The notes: generated by a model from the sequence alone, not told the origin. A stretch of DNA of 64,000 nucleotides from Bradyrhizobium nivariense (GCF_029846715.1 NZ_JARVWW010000019.1:103828-167827), one strand, 5' to 3'. Positions 8,601-17,969 are shown, counted from the first letter of the stretch. A program made the numbers and translations.

Positions 8601-9968
8601 ATGACGCGGCAGATGGTACTGGTCGGCTTCCTCCAGGCGCAGAACTGCACGAATTTGCCGAGTTCGTGGCGGCATCCGGACTCGCGCGACGATTCGATGT
8701 CGGCGGACTATTATCAGGAGATCGCCAGAATCCTCGAAGCCGGCAAGTTCCACATGGCCTTCTTCGACGACCGGCTGGCGATGCCGGACCGCTACGGCAA
8801 CGATCACGCCCACACCGTCGAATACGGCATCCGCTGCGTGAAAATGGACCCGCTGATCGTGCTGACCACGATGGGCCTTGTCACCGACAAGCTCGGCCTA
8901 GGGGCCACTTGCTCGACCACCTATTACGAACCCTTCGACGTCGCCCGGCGCTTTGCAACCCTCGATTTGATGTCCGGCGGACGCGCGGGCTGGAACGTCG
9001 TCACCTCGCTCAATGACGGCGAGGCGCTCAACATGGGCAGGGACTCCCATCCCGAGCACGACTCCCGCTACGACCGCGCCGACGAATTCATGGAGGTCGT
9101 GCTCGGCCATTGGGACACCTGGGAGGACGGCGCGCTCATCATGGACAAGCAAAGCGGCCGCTTCGCCGACCCGTCCAGGGTGAAGCGGCTCGATCACAGG
9201 GGACCGGCGTTCAAGTCCCGCGGTCCCTTCACCGTGCCACGCTCTGACCAGGGCCATCCAGTGATCATCCAGGCCGGCGCGTCCGGCCGCGGCCAGCGCT
9301 TTGCCGGCCGATGGGGCGAGGTGATCTTTACCGCCGCGCGCAACCTTGCCGCCGCCAAGGAAGGCTACGCGTCCGTGCGTAACGAGGCCGCGAAAGCCGG
9401 CCGCGATCCCGAGGCGATGTTCCTCTGCAACCTGACGACACCGGTCTGCGCCGCGACGAAGAGCGAAGCCGAGGACAAGATGGCGCTGATCAACAAGCTG
9501 CCGCTGCAGATCGACGCGCTGTCGCTGCTGGCCGAAGCGCTCAACTACGATTTCGCCAGCAAGGATCTCGACGAGCCGCTGACGACGGAAGAGCTGAGGA
9601 GCATGCAGGGCATTCTGGGCATCCGCGACGGCGTGCTCAAGAACTCGGGAAAGAGTAATCCGAGCGCGCGCGACTTCGTCACCTTCTCCGGCCGCGGTCA
9701 GGTCCAGGATGCGATGGTTGGCGGCCCCAAGGAGATCGCGGACAGGCTCGAAGAAATGTTCGTCGAGCGCGGCTGCGACGGCTTCGTCATCGCCGCGACC
9801 TATGTGCCGGGCTCCTACGCCGATTTCGTGCAACATATCGTACCGGAATTGCAGCGGCGCGGCGTGTTCCAGAAGGAGTATCGCGGCAAGACGCTGCGGG
9901 AAAATCTCGGGCTCAAGCGGCCGGCTGCCGGCGCCTGGAAAGTGCAGCCGCGCGATGCCGCGGAATAA
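8601..9968 (+). CDS. LLM class flavin-dependent monooxygenase (NtaA/SnaA/DszA type)
   Basis: Class C two-component flavin monooxygenase of 455 aa that uses reduced FMN supplied by a separate reductase. Family features are the N-terminal WRHPDSR segment, LGLGATCSTTYYEPF, GGRAGWNVVTS and VIIQAGASGRGQ. Relatives in the NtaA/SnaA/DszA subfamily oxidise nitrilotriacetate, pristinamycin or dibenzothiophene sulfone, so the fold is sure but the substrate is not. No flavin reductase lies in this operon, so it would be supplied in trans. It sits between the Ldh-type dehydrogenase and the FAH hydrolase. A second, divergent paralogue is encoded at 30.2 kb. Confidence 0.88.
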   Translation: MTRQMVLVGFLQAQNCTNLPSSWRHPDSRDDSMSADYYQEIARILEAGKFHMAFFDDRLAMPDRYGNDHAHTVEYGIRCVKMDPLIVLTTMGLVTDKLGLGATCSTTYYEPFDVARRFATLDLMSGGRAGWNVVTSLNDGEALNMGRDSHPEHDSRYDRADEFMEVVLGHWDTWEDGALIMDKQSGRFADPSRVKRLDHRGPAFKSRGPFTVPRSDQGHPVIIQAGASGRGQRFAGRWGEVIFTAARNLAAAKEGYASVRNEAAKAGRDPEAMFLCNLTTPVCAATKSEAEDKMALINKLPLQIDALSLLAEALNYDFASKDLDEPLTTEELRSMQGILGIRDGVLKNSGKSNPSARDFVTFSGRGQVQDAMVGGPKEIADRLEEMFVERGCDGFVIAATYVPGSYADFVQHIVPELQRRGVFQKEYRGKTLRENLGLKRPAAGAWKVQPRDAAE

Positions 9969-9983
9969 CAACGGAGACACGGC

Positions 9984-10769
9984 ATGCGCTGGCTGAAATT
10001 CACCGCCTCGGACGAGACTTCCTGGGGGATCGTCGAGGGCGACCAGGTGATCGCGGTCGCCGGCGATCCGTTCGGCGAATGGCAACGGACCTCGCACGCG
10101 CACCCTCTGTCGCAGGTCAAGATCGAGCTGCCGCTGATTCCGCGCACCTTCTACTGCGTCGGCCTGAACTATCTGAAACACCTGAAAGAGGCCGCCGACA
10201 AGCGCGGCGAGGTGCCGTCCGTGCCTGATAGACCCGAGATCGGCTATCGCGCCCAGAACGCGCTGATCGCCCATGACAAGGAGGTCGTGATCCCGTCTTT
10301 TGCGACGGACAAGATCCACTACGAAGGCGAACTCGTCGTCGTCATCGGCAAGAAGGTCAAGCATCTCACCAAACAGAATGCCATGGATTGCGTGTTCGGC
10401 TACACCATCGGCAACGACGTCAGCGAGCGGAGCTGGCAGAAGGCCGACCGCAGCCTGTGGCGCTCGAAGAACGCCGACACGTTCAAGCCGATGGGCCCGT
10501 GGATCGAGACCGAGGCCGATCTCGCCAAAATGCAGACCATCGTCAGGGTCAACGGCAAGGAGACCAACCGCTTCCACACCAACGACATGATCTTTGGCGT
10601 GATGGCGTTCCTGGTGGAGCTGACGAAATACTTCACGCTATGGCCCGGCGACGTGATCTGGATGGGTACCGACGGTGCGTCGCCTGACATCAAGCACGGC
10701 GATGTCGTGGAGATCGACATCACCGGTGTCGGGACGCTGCGGAACAGGTTCGTGCGGGAGCAGCGGTAG
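9984..10769 (+). CDS. Fumarylacetoacetate hydrolase (FAH) family protein
   Basis: FAH-fold hydrolase/decarboxylase/isomerase of 261 aa that cleaves or rearranges oxo-acids at a divalent metal. The metal-binding segment YEGELVVVIGK and the second motif IGNDVSERSWQ are intact; the C-terminal LWPGDVIWMGTDGAS replaces the usual GDVIxTGTP. GGAGAC precedes the ATG at suitable spacing. It is the last gene of the 7.5-10.8 kb catabolic unit and presumably handles the ring-opened or oxo product of the monooxygenase. The precise reaction cannot be told from sequence. Confidence 0.87.
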   Translation: MRWLKFTASDETSWGIVEGDQVIAVAGDPFGEWQRTSHAHPLSQVKIELPLIPRTFYCVGLNYLKHLKEAADKRGEVPSVPDRPEIGYRAQNALIAHDKEVVIPSFATDKIHYEGELVVVIGKKVKHLTKQNAMDCVFGYTIGNDVSERSWQKADRSLWRSKNADTFKPMGPWIETEADLAKMQTIVRVNGKETNRFHTNDMIFGVMAFLVELTKYFTLWPGDVIWMGTDGASPDIKHGDVVEIDITGVGTLRNRFVREQR

Positions 10770-10868
10770 GCTGCTTGCGTGATGGGGGCACGGCGCAGGA
10801 ACATTTTTTGTGCGCCCTACGCAGCTTGATCAAAACGGCAGCGCCATCTCGTCAAATCCGGATTCGGA

Positions 10869-11789
10869 TCAGCTTGTGGCTCCTGAGCGGCCCTTCACAT
10901 GATCGATAAAGGCTCGCAACTTCGGCATGATCTGTCGATGGCCGGGATAGTAGAGGAACACCCCCGGTGTCATCGGAGCGAATTGCTCCAGCACGTGGAC
11001 GAGTTTTCCCGCCGTCACGGCACCGGCGGCGAGCGGTGCGGGCACTTGCGCAAGGCCCACACCTTCGACGGCCGCGCCGAGCATCGTGGGAAAGTCGTTG
11101 GCGATGAAAGGTCCTGAAACGGCGATCTCGATCGAACGACCGTTGTCGTTGAGCGACCATGATGCAATCCCACCATTCGATCGTCGCAATCTCAAGCAGG
11201 CATGCTCACGCAAATCTTCCGGGCGCTCGAGCCGGCCGCGGCCGGCGAGGTAATCCGGGCTGCCGACGATGATGAGAGGTAACGGCTTCGTCAGACGCAC
11301 CGCGACCATGTCGGGGGCGATGAACTGGCCCAATCTGATGCCAGCATCGAAACCTTCGGCTGCGATGTCGACCAATTCCTCGCTTGCAGCAAGCTCCACC
11401 TCGATCTCGGGAAACGCCCGGCAGAACGACGCGACCAGCGGCTCCAGCAGGATCGGCACGACCGAGCGGGGTACGGTGAGACGCAAGAGCCCGGTCGGTC
11501 GCTGTCCGAGTTCACGCGCGGCACCGCTGGCAGCGACGAGCTCCTCGAAGGCGGGCCTTGCGCGCGCAAGAAATTTTTCGCCGGCCTCGCTCAGACCGAC
11601 GCTACGGGTCGTGCGGATGAACAGCACGGCGCCGACGCGCGCCTCCAGTGCGCGTACCGCCTGACTGATTGCCGACGGCGTTACCCCGAGTTCAGCGGCC
11701 GCTCGACGGAAACTGCGGTGCTGGGCGACACTCAGGAACGCCTCCACGCCGTCGAGCGCACCGTGCCTGACTGTGAAGTTTTGCTTCAT
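10869..11789 (-). CDS. LysR family transcriptional regulator
   Basis: A 306-aa LysR-type regulator: N-terminal winged HTH (FLSVAQHRSFRRAAAELG, VTPSAISQAVRALE at about residues 17-50) and a substrate-binding C-terminal domain with the LRLTVPRSV start. It is divergent from the secreted-protein/membrane-protein cluster at 11.9-13.8 kb, with about 130 bases between starts, and probably controls it and itself. No strong palindrome was picked out in that spacer. The downstream side faces the FAH gene convergently. Confidence 0.9.
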   Translation of the reverse strand: MKQNFTVRHGALDGVEAFLSVAQHRSFRRAAAELGVTPSAISQAVRALEARVGAVLFIRTTRSVGLSEAGEKFLARARPAFEELVAASGAARELGQRPTGLLRLTVPRSVVPILLEPLVASFCRAFPEIEVELAASEELVDIAAEGFDAGIRLGQFIAPDMVAVRLTKPLPLIIVGSPDYLAGRGRLERPEDLREHACLRLRRSNGGIASWSLNDNGRSIEIAVSGPFIANDFPTMLGAAVEGVGLAQVPAPLAAGAVTAGKLVHVLEQFAPMTPGVFLYYPGHRQIMPKLRAFIDHVKGRSGATS

Positions 11790-11919
11790 GGCCCATCAAC
11801 ATTATCGCGAATAGTCGCCGGTGCAAAGCAGACTTACATCCGGACTGCAAGCAGCACCGCTGCGCGCGCTGACACTCGCGACACCACGGCGACCGCCGGT
11901 GATCGGAGGAATGAGACCG

Positions 11920-12318
11920 ATGAAAGCAATCCGTCACGCCGTCTTGGCACTCACCCTCACACTGATAGGTGCGACTTCCATGGCCGATACATCCCCTGCC
12001 CAAGCACAAGCCGCATCGCCCACCACCGGGGTGATGGTCATCCTGACCGTCAAGCCGGGCGTCACACGCGAACAGGTCATGGCCGTCATGCCCGATGAAA
12101 TCAGGCAGACCGTACAGCTCTATCTCAATGGAAAGGTTCGTGAATGGTATTCGCGATCCGATGGGCGCGGAGCCGTGTTTCTGCTGGATGTCGAGGATGT
12201 TGCCGCTGCGCACGCAGCCATGGAAGGACTGCCGCTGGCGAAGCAAGACCTCATCGATCATGAGTACATCGCAGTCGGCCCGCTTCAGCCGCTCCGCCTG
12301 CTCATGACCAAACCCTGA
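11920..12318 (+). CDS. Exported dimeric alpha/beta-barrel (muconolactone isomerase/YCII-like) protein
   Basis: A 132-aa protein with a cleavable signal peptide (AVLALTLTLIGATSMA, cut near the AQA residues) and a compact domain resembling muconolactone isomerase/YCII-like ferredoxin folds: MVILTVKPGVTREQVM, a central VREWYSR strand, and VGPLQPLRLLM at the end. The ATG at 11920 is chosen because GGAGGA ends 9 bases before it; the in-frame ATG at 11911 abuts that site. It opens a unit with two membrane-protein genes (gaps 70 and 90 bases), divergent from LysR. An exported member of this fold is unusual; no enzymatic role is claimed. Confidence 0.65.
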   Translation: MKAIRHAVLALTLTLIGATSMADTSPAQAQAASPTTGVMVILTVKPGVTREQVMAVMPDEIRQTVQLYLNGKVREWYSRSDGRGAVFLLDVEDVAAAHAAMEGLPLAKQDLIDHEYIAVGPLQPLRLLMTKP

Positions 12319-12388
12319 GCGCCCGTCGACGTTGAGCCGGCGGGCTTCGACGTCCCGACCATCCGGACATTCATAAGGACATCCGAAC

Positions 12389-12892
12389 GTGCCACCGAGC
12401 TTCAACCTTCCGTTCGTCCTCAGCGTCGCCGGCGCCCTCCTGACAAGCGCGGTGGTGGCTATCACCTACGTTTGGCCGACGGTCGGCGCCATGCCGCGTC
12501 ACGACGCCTTGCGGCTTCTCGCGGCTTTCCATGCGTTCAGGTTCCTGGGGATGAACTTCATGGTTGCCGGATTCGTGTCTTCGGAGTTGAGCTCGGATTT
12601 CGCCAGCGAAGTCGGATGGGGAGATCTCATCGCCGCCACTCTCGCACTCATTTCAATGGCGGCGCTCTCCTGGCGATGGCCGATCGCCGTTCCGATCGTC
12701 TGGATATTCAACGTCTGGGGTACGCTGGACCTCTTGAACGCGTACTACATGGGCGTGACGAAGATCCAGAATCCCGGCCTCTTCGGCGCGGGCATCTATA
12801 TCCCGGCCCTTTATGTACCTCTGCTGCTGGTCAGTCACGTCCTTGTCTTCACAATCCTGCTGAGGCCCGGATCGGATAAGCAGGCAGCGTGA
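12389..12892 (+). CDS. Hypothetical membrane protein, about four TM helices
   Basis: A 167-aa integral membrane protein with hydrophobic segments near residues 8-28, 40-65, 78-120 and 130-158. It is not recognised. The start is GTG at 12389 with AAGGA upstream. It lies between the exported alpha/beta-barrel protein and a second membrane protein of unknown function, under a divergent LysR regulator, so the three probably act together at the envelope. Motifs that may help a later search are FHAFRFLGMNFM and VPIVWIFNVWGTLDL. Confidence 0.65.
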   Translation: MPPSFNLPFVLSVAGALLTSAVVAITYVWPTVGAMPRHDALRLLAAFHAFRFLGMNFMVAGFVSSELSSDFASEVGWGDLIAATLALISMAALSWRWPIAVPIVWIFNVWGTLDLLNAYYMGVTKIQNPGLFGAGIYIPALYVPLLLVSHVLVFTILLRPGSDKQAA

Positions 12893-12982
12893 CACTGCGC
12901 CCGGGCCGCAATCCCGACCTGCGCGCCGAGATGGCTTGCGTCGGTCCGCAACGTGGACTGGCCTCTGATGAAGGAATGCCCG

Positions 12983-13822
12983 ATGAACACCGATGCTATT
13001 TCCGTTGCCGTAATTGCCCCGCGTCCCGTCTGGCTCAGCCTGATGTCGACCGTTCTGTTCATGATGTTGTGGACTTGGTTGATCTACGCGCTACCCGCAC
13101 TTCCAGAGAGCGGCATTCCGGCCCTGGGCGTCCGGCTGATGACGCATGGGCTCATCGCACTTGGTTTGTGGCTCGGCCTGGAAAGCACTGATCTGACACT
13201 AGGTCAGCGTCAGGCGACCTGGTTGGTCCTCATGGTGCCTTTCACGGTGTGGGCCACTGTCGCCTGGACGGCGGCCATCAACGGCGCATTTCGCGTGGGC
13301 GCCTCCGCCTTGCCGCTGCTTCCGGCGGCGATCTTGCTGCCGGTCATCGTCGGCGCTCCGGTGCTGCTGCTGTCGAAACGGGTGGGACAATTACTCGATG
13401 CAATGCCGCCGACGTGGCTGATCGCGCTTCAGCTCTATCGCATCTTTGGCAGCCAATGGCTCGCTTACTGGATGCGTGGGGTGCTGCCGGGCTTGTTTGC
13501 ATTGCCGGCAGGAACTGGCGATGTGCTGACCGGTCTTTTCGCTGTGCCGGCAGCGCTCGCGCTCGCAACGGGGACGGCCCAAGGGCGCAAGGCGGCCGTC
13601 CTCTGGAACCTCTTCGGCATCGCCGATTTCGCCATCGCGATCACCTTGGGGATGATCATGTCGCCCGGCGCATTCCAGCTGATTTTTCCGAACGGCCCGA
13701 GCATGGCCTTAGACACCTTTCCGAATGTGCTGACCCCTGCCTTTGTCGTGCCAAGCTCGATCTTGCTGCACGCGCTGTCGCTGCGCCAACTGTTCCGGCG
13801 CAGCCGGGCAGAGTCGGCATAA
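12983..13822 (+). CDS. Hypothetical membrane protein, about seven TM helices
   Basis: A 279-aa polytopic membrane protein of unknown function. Hydrophobic stretches cover roughly residues 17-45, 52-70, 80-100, 110-130, 180-200, 220-240 and 255-270. The ATG at 12983 is preferred (AAGGA about 8 bases before) over the upstream ATG at 12953. The segment LQLYRIFGSQWLAYW resembles the FHAFRFLG segment of the preceding gene, so the two could be distant relatives; this is inference. It is the third gene of the LysR-divergent cluster. Confidence 0.65.
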   Translation: MNTDAISVAVIAPRPVWLSLMSTVLFMMLWTWLIYALPALPESGIPALGVRLMTHGLIALGLWLGLESTDLTLGQRQATWLVLMVPFTVWATVAWTAAINGAFRVGASALPLLPAAILLPVIVGAPVLLLSKRVGQLLDAMPPTWLIALQLYRIFGSQWLAYWMRGVLPGLFALPAGTGDVLTGLFAVPAALALATGTAQGRKAAVLWNLFGIADFAIAITLGMIMSPGAFQLIFPNGPSMALDTFPNVLTPAFVVPSSILLHALSLRQLFRRSRAESA

Positions 13823-13908
13823 GCCACGGCTGAGTCAAGCGGCATGCGCGAAAACATGGATTGCTTCGTCGCCGACGCTCTCGCAATAACGAAGCGGATG
13901 AAAGTGCC

Positions 13909-14364
13909 TCAAAACGGCAGTGCCACGCTCGTCTTGATCTCCTTCAGCACCACGTTGCTGCGGACGTAACGGATGCCGGGAATACGGAACATGAATTCGT
14001 CGAGGAACCTGTTGTAGGCGGTCATGTCCTGCACGACGACGCGCAAATGATAGTCGGCGTCGCCCGTCGTCGCAAAGCACTCCAGCACCTCGCGCCGCTT
14101 GGTCACCCGAGACACAAACTCATCGACGAATTTGGCGTCGTGCCGCTCCAGCGAGACATGGAGGATGGCGGACATCGCAAAGCCCGCCTGCTCGCGCGCG
14201 ACAAGCGCCGCATAGCCCCGGATCGCGCCGCTCTCCTCGAGCGCGCGCACCCGCCGCCAGCAGGCCGAGGTCGACATGCCGACCTGATCGGCAAGCTGCT
14301 GGTTGGTGGCGCGGCCGTCCTTCTGGAGATGGGCGAGAATCCGCGCGTCCTGGTCTTCAATCAT
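13909..14364 (-). CDS. Lrp/AsnC family transcriptional regulator
   Basis: A 151-aa feast/famine regulator: N-terminal HTH (DARILAHLQKDGRATNQQLA, then MSTSACWRRVRALEESGAI) and a C-terminal RAM ligand domain (TGDADYHLRVVV). The ATG at 14364 fits the family start (MIEDQDARIL); the longer open frame is rejected. It is divergent from the indolepyruvate ferredoxin oxidoreductase gene, a common arrangement for amino-acid-responsive control of that enzyme. Palindromes lie between the two starts. Confidence 0.92.
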   Translation of the reverse strand: MIEDQDARILAHLQKDGRATNQQLADQVGMSTSACWRRVRALEESGAIRGYAALVAREQAGFAMSAILHVSLERHDAKFVDEFVSRVTKRREVLECFATTGDADYHLRVVVQDMTAYNRFLDEFMFRIPGIRYVRSNVVLKEIKTSVALPF

Positions 14365-14376
14365 GAAGGCACCTCC

Positions 14377-14427
14377 ATTCGGTAGAATACACCAGAGTGT
14401 ACGACAATACGAAAAATTATACCGAAT
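14377..14427. promoter_or_regulatory. Candidate Lrp operator region
   Basis: Between the divergent Lrp and oxidoreductase genes, an inverted repeat ATTCGGTA (14377-14384) / TACCGAAT (14420-14427) brackets an AT-rich stretch and a second palindrome TACAC-CAGA-GTGTA (14388-14401). Lrp-type octamers commonly bind such arrays. Seen directly; the binding role is inferred. Confidence 0.5.
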
Positions 14428-14519
14428 TATCCTTTCCAGTCGAAATGAATAGGTAAGACCTACCAATGCCCCCGGCTTAACCTTGGCTGATCCGGCAGGG
14501 ACGCCGCGCGAGGTCCGCC

Positions 14520-17500
14520 ATGGACGCCATTCCGTCACTCGACGCCTACGAGCTCTCCGACCGCTACGACCGCGAGGCGGGCCGCGTCTTCCTCACCGGC
14601 ACGCAGGCGATCGTCCGCATCGCGCTCGAGCAGGCGCGGCGCGACCGTGCGGCGGGTCTCAACACCGCCGGCTTCATCTCCGGCTATCGCGGCTCGCCAC
14701 TCGGCGGCGTCGATCTCGAGCTCTGGCGCATCCCGGAGCGGCTGAAGCGGGACCGCATCGAATTCCTTCCCGCAGTGAACGAAGATCTTGCCGCGACCGC
14801 CGTGCTCGGCTCGCAGCAGGTCGAGACGCAAGCCGACCGCGAGGTCGATGGCGTGTTCGGGCTCTGGTATGGCAAGGGCCCCGGCGTCGACCGCTCCGGC
14901 GATGCGCTGAAACACGGCAACGCCTACGGCTCCTCACCGCATGGAGGCGTTCTGGTGGTCGCCGGCGACGACCATGGCTGCGTCTCGTCCTCGATGCCAC
15001 ACCAGTCCGACGTCGCTTTCATGAGCTGGTTCATGCCGACGCTCCACCCCGCAAGCGTCAGCGAGTATCTCGAATTCGGCGAATATGGCTACGCGCTGAG
15101 CCGCTTCTCCGGCATGTGGGTCGGCTTCAAGGCGATCTCGGAGATCGTGGAATCCGGCGCGTCCGTCGCGCTGCGCCCGGCGCGCGCCTTCCGCACGCCC
15201 GACTTCACGCCGCCGCCAGGCGGCCTGCACTATCGCTGGCCGGATCTGCCGGGGCCGCAGATCGAGGAGCGGCTGGAGGCGAAGAAACACGCGGTCTACG
15301 CCTTCGCAAAGGCCAATCCGATCGATCGTCACATCTACGACATCCCAGGCGCCACCTACGGCATCGTCACGACAGGCAAGGCGCATCTCGATCTGATGGA
15401 AGCGCTGCGGCTGATGGGTCTCGACGAAGCGGCCTGCCGCGGCATCGGCATCGACATCTACAAGGTCGGCATGGTCTGGCCGCTGGCGCTGCATGACGCG
15501 ATGGCGTTCGTGAAGGGCAAGCGAGAGATCCTCGTCGTCGAGGAGAAGCGCGGCATCATCGAGAGCCAGTTCAAGGAGTATTTTTACGATTATCCCGGTG
15601 CAAAGCCCGAACGCATGGTCGGAAAGCACGATGAGCGAGGGGCGCGGCTGATCTCCTGGATCGGCGAATTGTCACCGCGCGCGCTGGCGTCCGTGCTGGC
15701 GCGACGGCTCGATCCGATGTTTCCAGGCCTCGATCTCACCGCGCGTGCAGCGGCGCTGCTGCCGGACGCCGAGCGGACGATCAACGTCTCTGGTGCGACG
15801 CGCACGCCCTATTTCTGCTCCGGATGCCCGCACAACATTTCGACAAAAGTGCCGGAGGGATCGAAGGCGCTGGCCGGCATCGGCTGTCATTTCATGGCGA
15901 GCTGGATGGACCGCGAGACATCGTCGCTGATCCAGATGGGCGGCGAGGGCGTGAACTGGGCGGCCTCGTCACGCTTCACCGGTAACAAACACGTTTTTCA
16001 GAATCTCGGCGAAGGCACCTATTATCATTCGGGCTCGATGGCGATCCGGCAGGCGATCGCGGCCCAAGCCAACATCACCTACAAGATCCTGTTCAACGAT
16101 GCCGTCGCGATGACCGGCGGCCAACCCGTCGACGGCCCGGTCAGCGTGCACGCCATCGCGCACAGCGTCCGCGCCGAGGGCGTTGCGCGCATCGCGCTGG
16201 TGTCGGACGATCCCGCGCAATTTTCGCCAGGCGACCTGCCGGTCGGCGTGTCCATCCATCCGCGCGACGAGATGGACAGCGTGCAGCGCGAGCTGCGCGA
16301 AATCTCCGGCGTCTCGGTGCTGATCTATCAGCAGACCTGCGCGACGGAGAAGCGTCGTCGGCGCAAGCGTGGCGAGATGGCAGACCCCAAACGCTTCGCT
16401 TATATCAACGATCTCGTCTGCGAAGGCTGCGGCGACTGCTCGGTCGAATCCAACTGTCTCAGCGTCGAGCCCAAGGAGACGCCGTTCGGCCGGAAGCGCC
16501 GGATCAACCTCTCATCATGCAACAAGGACTTCTCCTGCCTCAACGGGTTCTGCCCGAGCTTCGTCACCGTTGAGGGCGCAACGCGCCGGAAGCAGGGCGC
16601 GAGCCAGATCGACGCGGTCGGCCGCGCGGCCATGCTTCCCCTGCCCGCGCCCGCAACGCTCGACCGTCCATATGATCTGCTCGTCACCGGCGTCGGCGGC
16701 ACCGGCGTGATCACGGTCGGCGCCCTGATCGCCATGGCGGCGCATCTCGAACGAAACGGCGTCTCGGTGTTGGATTTTACCGGCTTTGCGCAGAAATTCG
16801 GGCCGGTGCTGAGCTATATCCGGCTTGCGCCAACTCCCGAGGCGCTGCATCAGGTGCGTATCGACCAGGGCGCGGCCGACGCGCTGATCGGCTGCGACCT
16901 CGTCGTCAGTTCCTCGCCAAAGGCATCCGGCACCTATCGGAAGGGCACGCGCGCCGCGGTCAACACCGCGGAGATGCCGACCGGCGACGTCGTCCGTTTC
17001 CGCGACGCCGATCTCGCCTCACCCGCCCGCCTGCGCGCGATCGGCCGGGTGATCGGCGACGGCAATCTCGACACCATCAACGCCAACGCGCTGGCCGAGC
17101 GCCTGCTCGGCGATGCCGTCTACGCCAACATCATCATGCTCGGCTTTGCCTGGCAGCGCGGGCTGCTGCCGATCTCGCTATCGGCACTGCTGCGCGCGAT
17201 CGAGCTCAACGGCGTCGCGGTCGAAAGCAACAAGCTGGCTTTCGCCTGGGGCCGGATTGCAGCCGCCGATCCCGGCTTCTTGCCGAAGGCGGACGAATCG
17301 CCCAAGGCCGAAACGCTCGACCAGCTGATCGACCGCCGCACCGATTTCCTCACAGCCTATCAGAACGATGCCTATGCAGCGCGCTATCGAGCACTCGTTG
17401 CAAACGTTCGCAATGCCGAAGCCAACCTGAATAGCGAGGCGTTGACCGAGGCGGTCGCGCGGGCCCTGTTCAAGCTGATGGCCTACAAGGACGAATACGA

Positions 17501-17969
17501 GGTGGCGCGGCTGCACATGCAGGGCAGTTTCCTCGACGCGTTGAAAGGCGAATTCGAAGGCGACTTCAGCATCCAATATCACCTCGCCCCGCCGTTCCTG
17601 CCGTCAAGACGCGACGCCCGTGGCCGTCCGCGCAAGCGCGCCTTCGGGCAGTGGATCCAGACGCCGCTTGCCATGCTCGCGCGGTTGAAGGGATTGCGCG
17701 GGACGCCGTTCGATCCGTTCGGCTACACGGCGGAACGGCGGGCCGAGCGGGAACTGATCACCTGGTACGATGGCGTCATCGAACGGATACTCGGCGGGCT
17801 CGAAGCGCCGCATCTGCCAAGTCTGGTCGCCATTGCAAAAGCGCCGATGGACATCCGCGGCTATGGGCCGGTTAAAGATGCCGCGATCGGGAAGGTGAAG
17901 GCCGAGGTCGAACGGCTATTCGCCGAGCTCGATGCGCCATCACCTGCAAAGATGCGCGCCTACGGTTGA
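14520..17969 (+). CDS. Fused indolepyruvate ferredoxin oxidoreductase
   Basis: A 1149-aa single-chain 2-oxoacid:ferredoxin oxidoreductase of the indolepyruvate type, oxidatively decarboxylating aryl-pyruvates (from aromatic amino acids) to acyl-CoA with ferredoxin as acceptor. N-terminal pyrimidine-binding region (GYRGSPLGGVDLEL), cysteine motif FCSGCPHNIST, ThDP-binding part with NDAVAMTGGQPVDGP (about 520-540), a ferredoxin-like cysteine cluster CEGCGDCSVESNCL (about 635-650), then the gamma domain VTGVGGTGVITVG (about 720). Length fits the fused alphaproteobacterial form. It is divergent from an Lrp regulator and followed 75 bases later by an amidase, suggesting tryptophan/indole-acid metabolism as a common theme. 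Confidence 0.93.
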   Translation: MDAIPSLDAYELSDRYDREAGRVFLTGTQAIVRIALEQARRDRAAGLNTAGFISGYRGSPLGGVDLELWRIPERLKRDRIEFLPAVNEDLAATAVLGSQQVETQADREVDGVFGLWYGKGPGVDRSGDALKHGNAYGSSPHGGVLVVAGDDHGCVSSSMPHQSDVAFMSWFMPTLHPASVSEYLEFGEYGYALSRFSGMWVGFKAISEIVESGASVALRPARAFRTPDFTPPPGGLHYRWPDLPGPQIEERLEAKKHAVYAFAKANPIDRHIYDIPGATYGIVTTGKAHLDLMEALRLMGLDEAACRGIGIDIYKVGMVWPLALHDAMAFVKGKREILVVEEKRGIIESQFKEYFYDYPGAKPERMVGKHDERGARLISWIGELSPRALASVLARRLDPMFPGLDLTARAAALLPDAERTINVSGATRTPYFCSGCPHNISTKVPEGSKALAGIGCHFMASWMDRETSSLIQMGGEGVNWAASSRFTGNKHVFQNLGEGTYYHSGSMAIRQAIAAQANITYKILFNDAVAMTGGQPVDGPVSVHAIAHSVRAEGVARIALVSDDPAQFSPGDLPVGVSIHPRDEMDSVQRELREISGVSVLIYQQTCATEKRRRRKRGEMADPKRFAYINDLVCEGCGDCSVESNCLSVEPKETPFGRKRRINLSSCNKDFSCLNGFCPSFVTVEGATRRKQGASQIDAVGRAAMLPLPAPATLDRPYDLLVTGVGGTGVITVGALIAMAAHLERNGVSVLDFTGFAQKFGPVLSYIRLAPTPEALHQVRIDQGAADALIGCDLVVSSSPKASGTYRKGTRAAVNTAEMPTGDVVRFRDADLASPARLRAIGRVIGDGNLDTINANALAERLLGDAVYANIIMLGFAWQRGLLPISLSALLRAIELNGVAVESNKLAFAWGRIAAADPGFLPKADESPKAETLDQLIDRRTDFLTAYQNDAYAARYRALVANVRNAEANLNSEALTEAVARALFKLMAYKDEYEVARLHMQGSFLDALKGEFEGDFSIQYHLAPPFLPSRRDARGRPRKRAFGQWIQTPLAMLARLKGLRGTPFDPFGYTAERRAERELITWYDGVIERILGGLEAPHLPSLVAIAKAPMDIRGYGPVKDAAIGKVKAEVERLFAELDAPSPAKMRAYG

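Noticed and set aside
10785..10830. GGCGCA...TGCGCC inverted pair after the FAH gene as a terminator
   Set aside because: Loop holds the T-run and the stem is only six pairs; not convincing as an intrinsic terminator.
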